NCBI GenBank assembly: GCA_011032825.1
Contig: JAADJZ010000020.1
Location: 186,001 to 250,000 of the forward strand
DNA from: Massariosphaeria phaeospora
Taxonomy: Eukaryota; Ascomycota; Dothideomycetes; Pleosporales
DNA length: 64,000 nt
Direction: 5' to 3'
Within the stretch, counting starts at the first letter, position 1. Each line of letters begins with the position of its first letter. The position numbers were made by a program, and so were the translations under genes. The notes beneath the pieces are model-generated. The model was not told where the DNA came from, did no database searches, and was given only the letters and a program-made list of their open reading frames with translations. Below, one piece after another: positions 57,343 through 64,000 of this stretch.

Positions 57343-58492
57343 ATGGTGGCGGCTCCTGAGGACAATGGCATGGGCACCCAGTACCAAGTGCCCTATGTCA
57401 ACGCTCTGGTCATTGCCTCCTTCTTCGCCGTTACCTGGTACAACGTCGCGGAGCTCACAGTCCTCATCCACACCTTTTTCAAACGACATGCCGGCTTCTA
57501 TTACTACTCGCTCCAGGTCGCAAATTGGGGCATCTTCCTCCATGCTTTGGGCACGTTCCTCAAGATCTTTAGGATCAACGAGCACTATTCCAGTCACACT
57601 GTCCTCAACACGGTGATCGCATGGACTGGCTGGGTCGGAATGGTGACGGGGCAGAGCATCGTGCTGTACTGTCGACTACATCTCGTCGTTCAAGCGCCAT
57701 GGGTTCGCTGGATCCTCGTCATGATCATTGTCAATGGAGTGGTCCTACATACCAGTACCGGAGCCCTTACGTTCCTTACGAATTCCGCGAAGAACCCGGA
57801 GCCTTACCTCGGACCTTATTCGGTAATAGAAAGAATCCAGATCACCATCTTCTTCCTGCAGGAAGTCGTGCTCAGCGGCATCTACATCTGGAAAACGGCC
57901 GTGATGTTGAGAGCGGAAGGCCCGATCTTCAACAAACACAAGAATGCGAGAGGCTCCAAGGGGAGGAAAGTCCTCACACATACGATTGTGATGAGCTTCA
58001 TTATCATCTGCTTAGACATCACATTAATAGGGCTTGAGTTCTCAGGCCGTAAGTAACTTTTCTCCATTCATGCCATACCTTGCTAACGACATCTCCCCAG
58101 TATACGACATTCAAACCGCCTACAAAGGCGCCGTCTACTCCGTAAAACTCAAAATCGAGTTCACCATCCTCAACCAACTCATGGTCCTCGTCAAAGGCCG
58201 ACTACGCGAAAGTACCTTTACCAGTGTTCACACAGGCTTAGAATCCCAGGCTGCCAATCAACAGCGCACCGGCACCCAACTCGGGAACTCCGCCGGCGCA
58301 TACGCGCGCATGCACGATAGCGTGGCTGGGAACAAGATCAGTGCAATCAAGTTAAAGGAGCTGAGGGATACGCAGGTGCTGAAGACGACCACGACAACGG
58401 TGGAGGTGGAGAGTATGGATAGTGGGAGGGCGAAGGAGTTGAGGAGGAGTAGTTCCAGTGAGATCCATATTGTTGATTATGATCGCAATTAG
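57343..58492 (+). CDS. DUF7703-like seven-helix membrane protein
   Basis: The ATG at 57343 stands in a strong context (CCACCATGG). Exon 1 (57343-58048) and exon 2 (58101-58492) join across a 52-bp intron in phase, giving 365 residues. Seven hydrophobic helices fill about residues 20-255, with QSIVLYCRLHLV in the third or fourth and a KFRIxxHxS-like loop (LKIFRINEHYSSH). The last helix is split by the intron and continues as YDIQTAYKGAVYSVKLKIEF. A soluble Ser/Thr-rich C-terminal tail of about 100 residues follows. The layout is that of fungal DUF7703 integral membrane proteins; receptor-like function is sometimes supposed but not shown. Its stop lies 134 bp from the stop of the convergent 2EXR gene. 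Confidence 0.8.
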
Positions 58493-58625
58493 ATTACGGC
58501 GCTGAAATCAACACGACTTTTTGATGAAATAATTCTAAGAAATCTAATCTATTGGAACATGAAATTTTGCGTAAGATGACTGTTGGCGAGCCACGCACGG
58601 AATGACTCATAAGGCATCAATAGCA

Positions 58626-59731
58626 TTACAAGCCGTTGAGGAACCATCCTTGTACCACAGATATATTGGACGGGTCCACGACACAGAGAAGCTTTCGGTA
58701 CCTTTCGTCACTCACGGTGTTGGGTACCAATCTCCACTTTGGTGTCAGATCTATCAAGTTGCCTTCGAGTCTTTCGTGTTGAATAAGTCGACCATCCTCC
58801 ATGAACTCGTCAATCGCATATTGTTCGGGCAATTTGGATGTACCAAACGAAAGGTTGCCCCAGCCACAAACGCTGAGAGTCAACCTTGTGCAACGCAGCA
58901 GCAGGGAAAGGTGGTTCAACCGTTGGATGGAATGCTCGAGCATTATCATTTGTAAGAACCAAAGTTGAACATGTGGTAGATTTCCGGACAGTTCAGGTGG
59001 AGACAAACGCATGAAATGGGTGAGTGCATCAACCGCTGCTTGGCCCATACCATCCTGTTGACGAGTAATGTGCCCACAGCGATACATGCTGGGTCTATCG
59101 CAAGAAAACATGTAGCGTAGGTCGAAGTGGCACTTGTTGGCACTAAATACCAATCCCTGAGTCTCCATATGCATCTGCTTGCAAACTCTAGCCAGAGCAT
59201 TAAATTCTTGCAGCTCGTCTCCGCCGTCGAATCTTCCAATGCGAAATGTGCCGACTCGTATGTCGGGATCGAAGCTCTTCCATACCCAGCAGAGGCCCTC
59301 GGGGGAATAGAGCGCGTACTTGACAATCTCATTCTTCACCTCTGCTGGTAAGGCCATGAAACGAAATGGCACGTCTGGTCGCTTTTGTGGACTCGGGGGA
59401 GTAGGTTCGACGACATGTTTGAAAACACCGCGTATCGTGGAGTCGTTGAGAAATCTACATGAGTCAACTTTCAGGAACGCGTGCAGATTCCTATTGGTAC
59501 AAACTTTTCGACAGTCTTGCAGAGAAGGATGCGGTCAGACGGAGCAAGCTTTTTGAAAGCGGAGGGCGATATGAGCATAGTGATGCCATTCCAAACTGTT
59601 GGAACGGGGCTTCCAGGGTTCTTCTCCTTCGGTGAATCAACAGGATCTGAAGAAATCGAAACGATCTGATCCGCGTTTGTAATAGGTACCATGACCGCCG
59701 TCATAATACGAGTATCATCATTGATATTCAT
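58626..59731 (-). CDS. 2EXR-domain protein, paralogue 2
   Basis: The second exon's frame only begins with GTG, so an upstream exon was sought. Exon 1 (59731-59505, MNINDDTRIMTAVMV) joins exon 2 (59454-58626) across a 50-bp intron, giving 351 residues. The join reads LLCKTVEKFLNDSTIRGVF, matching PLFDKMTERFLRDPAFQEQI of paralogue 1 at the same position, which supports the splice although the donor GTTTGT is unusual. The 2EXR core is PFRFMALPAEVKNEIVKYAL, then GLCWVWKSFDPDIRVGTFRI and LARVCKQMHMETQGLVFSAN. No membrane segment. The role is unknown, possibly as an adaptor. Confidence 0.8.
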
Positions 59732-60395
59732 AGTGAGCTTCTGCGAAAGTTGTTAATACTGGACCATGCTGATAGGATATTTTGCTTACTTTACACGAGT
59801 ATCGCTGAGATTGTTGAGCCCTAGAGTGACGGCCTCGCGACTGCTCGCACGCAGTACCGGGCTCTAAACTCGAAGTCCCGATGAAGTGCCCTGGCTTCGC
59901 AGGACTGGCGACGGAAGAGTCATGAAAGAAGGCGCTGACGACGCGGAGAAGATAATACAAAGTGCGAAGAAAACTGTGTGGGGGATGAGGGGCGAAGTGT
60001 GGTGCGCGTCGTGGTCGCGACTTCTGCATTTGCGTGACTGTCGCCACCATTACCTCACCGAGCCTCTCCGCGCTCACCGCCTTGACCAAACTGCTACGAG
60101 TGGCTGCCTCACTGTCTCCGCCAGGTGAGAGCCATATGATGTAATTCACTATACCAGCAACAATGTAATTGCAGCACAACTATGAACGGAGGTCTAGCAT
60201 AACCTCAAGGGTACCAGTTCAATAGCGAAGCAGCAGTGCCCAGGTGGGCGTTATCCAAGCCGTGCCCCTCACATGCATTATCTCTAGCCTAGATCTAACG
60301 TGCCCAATGAAGATGCAGCTTATGCATGAGAGCACGGCGAAGTGACGATGCACTTAGACAGAGGGTCGGAACGAGTTCTTGTACGCAGCTACAGA
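59732..60395. other. Intergenic, no gene recognised
   Basis: Upstream region of 2EXR paralogue 2 and possible 3' part of the next small gene. Frames at 59718-60179 (minus) and 59886-60128 (plus) oppose each other and lack features. Confidence 0.35.
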
Positions 60396-60620
60396 TTACA
60401 TGAGCATTCGCACTAGTCTAAGCGGGGAGGAAAACTTACAGTTAAAGATTGCCTTTGTTGAAGGTGTCTTACTATAGTCTTTCTTTGGTTCCTTTTGCAG
60501 CAATGCTTCGGTCGATCGTGTTGAGTCTGTCGAGCTGCGAGAGAAGACACTAGAGAGGGGGAGTTTGCCTTTCTCGTGTTGGGAGGTGTCATTTTTGTTT
60601 GCGTTCTGTGGAGTGGCCAT
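60396..60620 (-). CDS. Small hydrophilic protein, 3' end uncertain
   Basis: ATG at 60620 opens 60 codons (MATPQNANKNDTSQHEKGKL ... KEPKKDYSKTPSTKAIFN), ending at a strong GTAAGT donor at 60439. Reading through gives Cys-Lys and a further 17 codons to a stop near 60396. Splicing to an AG near 60389 would instead add about ten residues (SAYKNSFRPS) and move the end to about 60,350. Composition is Lys/Ser/Thr-rich and disordered-looking. I do not recognise it, and the 3' structure is unresolved. Confidence 0.4.
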   Translation of the reverse strand: MATPQNANKNDTSQHEKGKLPLSSVFSRSSTDSTRSTEALLQKEPKKDYSKTPSTKAIFNCKFSSPLRLVRMLM

Positions 60621-61575
60621 TGTATATGGTCTGTATAAGAGAGAGGGCGACGATAAAACTAGATAAAATACCTGGCAATACGGGGTCTTGACAACGTTGA
60701 CCAAAGCTGAAGCAGAGAGAACAAGCTCATTCGATGTCAGGCAAACCCTTTAAATGTAGATTTGAGAGACCCCGCATCCGCTTCATCGTCAGCTGGTATG
60801 TCACAAACCAAGGCCAATCGGAAGTAGTAGCTGGGGTAGTATTAAAGGTCCGCAAAGATCGAGAGATCCCTGACGAACACGGATTTAAGCTAGGATTACC
60901 AACATGGAAGGCTCAACAGCGTCGAGGCTTAGCCAACCAGACGTTCACAAATGTCGGTGCCTACCGTGCTTGGCTATTCACCGATGTCAGATGCTGGGGG
61001 TGCGACTGCTGCCTTGACCGTGGTATTCGGGCTTTGGCGTGCCGATGGTAGATCGCACCTGCGTCTGTAGCATTGGACTATCAATCAGCCGCTCGATTCC
61101 TAGAGATAAAGGCTAAGATGGCTGCGTGACGAACTGAGATAGGATGGACTGAGATGGGATGTGCAAATGTTGTCGGTGAGGGCGGCGGACGGCATGCCCC
61201 CACTACTCGTCGTAGAGGCAAGATTAGCCGAAAGCCGGGAACTCCGACTGTGCTTAATAATGGCGGAGCAACCCAGCTGTCTTCCCAAATCCTTACGGCG
61301 TTGAACTCCGCACCTCACCGCGTCCCCGATGGCCTCGTGCCGGCTTCGCGGCAGCACCTGCCACAACATTGTGCCGCGGGATAAACTTCAGAATTGTTTA
61401 GCTTGAACTTCATACCGCTGATTGTAGAGGTTCCCATCCGGTATAACTAGGGTCTGCCCTGCGGCGAAGTTCCCCGCGTCGGTGTTGACTACTATGGTAT
61501 ATCGTACAATCTGCCCAGTTGTCAATAAACTAACACCATAGGTAGACTCGCAACTTATTTCCTGCCCGCCTCCGA
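60621..61575. other. Intergenic upstream of the Zn2Cys6 gene
   Basis: Two opposing sets of short frames. A minus-strand frame ending at 61388 contains GQTLVIPDGNLY, faintly like the end of a LysM or lectin domain, but it overlaps the start of the regulator gene and lacks the rest of such a fold. No gene called. Confidence 0.35.
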
Positions 61576-63952
61576 ATGTCTCATCAGAATCGCAGGCTGA
61601 ACAACAGCTATCGTCGCAATGGCAAGCTCCAGTCCTGCGAACCATGCCGAAAGGCCAAACTCCGATGTGATCATATGATGCCCACATGCGGCCGATGTGC
61701 GCGACGCAACAAGCCGGAAGAATGTTCCTATCATCCCGCCCCTTTGACCAAGTCAACTACTATCCCAACTCCGGAAGCCACGAGGGATGAGGAACGAACA
61801 TCACCGGTCTTACTACGTCCACACGGGTGCACCCGCCACACCGAAGCGGACTATCTAGTCGATACTAGTGATACCACTCATATGCCCCAACCGAGAGTTA
61901 CACGGGCTAGCAGCCTGCCGGCACAGCCTGGGTCATCGCTGATCTATGGCCAACAGACCATCCAGGAGTTGCGGCGTCCATTACCGGAGAACCATATCCG
62001 AAGTGAATCAACCCTCTTCCAGAATGATGCAGCTTTCATGCATCATGCAGCAGTTCTAGCGGAAATTGAAGCTAGTATTGGGATCATGCCACCAAATCCT
62101 GATATGGCTCTCCCGTTACCAACTCCGCCGGCCTATATCGACAAGGGAGCTGCCGTGCTCACTCTGTTGAAAGATTTACCAATAATGATGCAGTACATCG
62201 AGAAGTGGTTCTCTTTTGCGAGAGGAGTGATCATGATTGAGCCCATGGTAAAAATCTGGACTTCTGGGGTGTGGTCCACATGGCACAAGGTGCTTGAAGG
62301 CCAAAAGCCAATTGAGATAAGGAGCATGTCTGAAAAGATATGGGAGAATACCGCAAAGCCACTTTCGTCTCTTCTGAACAGGCACACGACACCAAGAGAG
62401 TTCTGCGCCATGGTGACCGGTGAGCATCTGAGGTGGGAGGTGGTAGGCATCATCGTAACATTGGTGGCTCTGCTTGCCCTAACTCTTCAAGGTAAACCCC
62501 TCAAAGCTGATTAGAGCAGGTCCAGTTATCTTAGATGCTGCTCTAATCTTTCTGCTATCCATTATCTTGCTGACATCTCTCGCAGATGGTGATCCCATCT
62601 TCTGCTCGCATGACGAGCCTCCTGTGAACCGAATAGCTCTCGCACTCAAAGCACACAATGCGTCTGAGATGTGTGTTGCATTATGCACTGATTTTGGCTT
62701 GATGAACGACCTTTTTCTATGGCTTCTATACGAAAACACTGTTGTTTATTGTTCAATGCGTACTAAAGGGGTAAGGTGTTCCCTTTCATATGTCTTGATA
62801 GCTGTAATCCCGTTCGTCCAAAATTTGTGCTAACAGCGAGAACAGTCATATCAAAACTGGGTCAAGACTGGAAGCATGTCAACTGCAGTCGTGGGGTTTG
62901 GCCTCCACGAGGAGATCAAAGTCGACGACAACACCCCCTTCTTCATAGCCGAGTTCCGAAAGCGGCTGTTCGTGTGTGTCTACGAGAACGACAAGTATTC
63001 TTCCGCATACACCGGTCGACCCCCTCGACTAACTCGACATTACTGTCGCTTACAGCTACCGCTCGACCTTACAGATGCGCAAACAATGTCTGACGGCCTC
63101 GACCTCGAGAACGTTCTTTCAGAATTGGACGCTGAAGGCTGGAATCAACGTAATCAGGTGCAAAGATGCACATTTGCCCGCATAGAGGCTTTTAGTGCAA
63201 ACTTCCTCGAAGAAATCCTCGAGATCTCACTCGGTATGCTGCCCACTGAAGAGATAATACGGCGCGCTGCCGACATCGAGGCGCGAGAGATCGAGACGTA
63301 CGAGGGTCTACCGCCATTTCTACGCATTGATGACCAGAACCTTTCGGAACACTTGAGGCAGGCCCCGTACGAGCTGCTTTTCCTGGCCTACATCAAGCTC
63401 GGTCATCTCGGCCACCACTTCCTTTTACAGCGAGCATTGGTGAAGAAGGTTGGCGTTGACGCGACTAAGCTGCTTGCTATATGCAGAGAAACGTTCAGCT
63501 TCATCCTCGTTCTCGCAAATAATAGAGACTGCCTGCGGGAATTTCAAGTAGACTTGACCCAGATGTTTTGCATCAACGGGGTCCCTGCCGCTGCCGTCAT
63601 CGCCGTGGAACTCCTACATCAAGAGCAAGATCCGTCATCTTTGTCTGCCATGACCAATCCGCTTCCCCGCTCGGATACCATCCAAGATCTCTCCGCATTC
63701 GTGGCCTGTCTCGGTGCCATCAGACCTGAAAATAACTCATTCCTGAGCTGTACTCGCGGGCGCAAGTTTCTAAAGAAGATCCTGGACACGATACTGGACC
63801 CAACTCCTCTGGCTGCGAACACTAGTACGGAAGGGCTGGGAGATACGAGCTTCACCACTCCGCTATTCCAGACGGGAAACGATGGCGAGTTCATGCGCTG
63901 GCTGGAGAACATGGAGTGGGAGCAGGACAGCTGGATTAATTTCAACAATTGA
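61576..63952 (+). CDS. Zn2Cys6 transcription factor
   Basis: Exons 61576-62491, 62586-62770 and 62846-63952 join in phase to 735 residues; introns are 94 and 75 bp. The binuclear zinc cluster is complete: C21, C24, C31, C38, C41 and C50 (CEPCRKAKLRC...CGRCARRN...C), spacing CX2CX6CX6CX2CX8C. A Ser/Pro-rich linker follows. The middle-homology (fungal_trans) region runs from about residue 200; splicing restores the typical WVKTGSMSTAVVGFGLHEEI followed by FRKRLFVCVYENDK and TGRPPRLTRHYC. The C-terminus is helical, ending WLENMEWEQDSWINFNN, an acidic-aromatic tail that could be an activation segment. It should be a nuclear DNA-binding regulator. Targets cannot be told, and no biosynthetic cluster lies inside the window. 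Confidence 0.9.
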
Positions 63953-64000
63953 CCGAATGTGGTGTTCCTCAGCGTCCCCGCCCCCGCATTCACCGGAAGA
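63953..64000. other. 3' flank of the regulator gene to window end
   Basis: Forty-eight bases with no feature. Confidence 0.4.

Noticed and set aside
61388..61756. Possible LysM or lectin-like tail on the minus strand
   Set aside because: Only about 50 residues faintly resemble such folds, the core motifs are absent and it overlaps the Zn2Cys6 gene.
61576..63952. Secondary-metabolite cluster around the Zn2Cys6 regulator
   Set aside because: No synthase, P450, transporter or tailoring gene lies in the adjoining part of the window; the region to the right is not visible.
1..64000. tRNA and rRNA genes
   Set aside because: I scanned for GGTTCGA-type arms and 5S-like sequence and found no convincing candidate by eye; a covariance-model search would be decisive.

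Overview
The window looks like nuclear DNA of a filamentous ascomycete. Genes carry short introns, mostly 45-95 bp, with GT...AG borders and CTAAC-like branch points. The protein families are typical of Pezizomycotina: HeLo-kinase, Zn2Cys6 regulator, 2EXR/F-box-like, DUF6604, DUF7703 and fungal BTB proteins. Fot1/pogo transposons carry dense C-to-T damage of the repeat-induced point mutation (RIP) type. A Dothideomycete of the Pleosporales is my best guess from the AT-rich transposon block beside normal-GC genes. The species cannot be fixed from sequence alone.

Layout. 1-2.85 kb: gene-poor, with old diverged tandem duplications. 2.85-4.15 kb: a multi-pass membrane protein. 6.1-6.9 kb: a two-exon gene of unknown function. 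7.4-11.8 kb: a very large two-exon gene whose product reads HeLo-like domain, degenerate kinase, two IQ-like motifs and a trypsin-fold protease; it is the most remarkable gene here. 12.9-13.4 kb: a small secreted HExxH metalloprotease. 13.7-17.0 kb: two Fot1/pogo elements, one a chimera with two 5' ends, one a full-length RIP-damaged copy with 40-bp terminal repeats. 17.2-18.1 kb: an ankyrin-repeat gene between transposon blocks. 18.15-31.3 kb: a 13-kb AT-rich RIP graveyard holding at least four more pogo-type copies of three families (one nested in another), a palindrome-bearing repeat in inverted arrangement and a 295-bp interspersed repeat. 31.5-32.5 kb: an F-box-like gene broken by a CAG-to-TAG change of RIP type and a probable frameshift.

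From 32.9 kb the window returns to normal-GC genes: a tiny Cys-containing protein, a DUF7820-like membrane protein, a DUF2237-like protein, the ubiquitin/Cdc48 cofactor Doa1 (Ufd3/PLAA), two BTB/POZ genes flanking a DUF6604 gene, a single-pass membrane protein, two paralogous 2EXR genes either side of a DUF7703 seven-helix membrane protein, a small hydrophilic protein and a complete Zn2Cys6 transcription factor.

Only Doa1 is an obvious housekeeping gene. The rest is rich in interaction, ubiquitin-adaptor and death/defence-like modules (HeLo, kinase, protease, ankyrin, F-box, 2EXR, BTB) around a transposon block, which suggests an accessory, fast-evolving region. Splice joins below were worked out by hand by matching reading phase across introns; none has been tested against transcripts.
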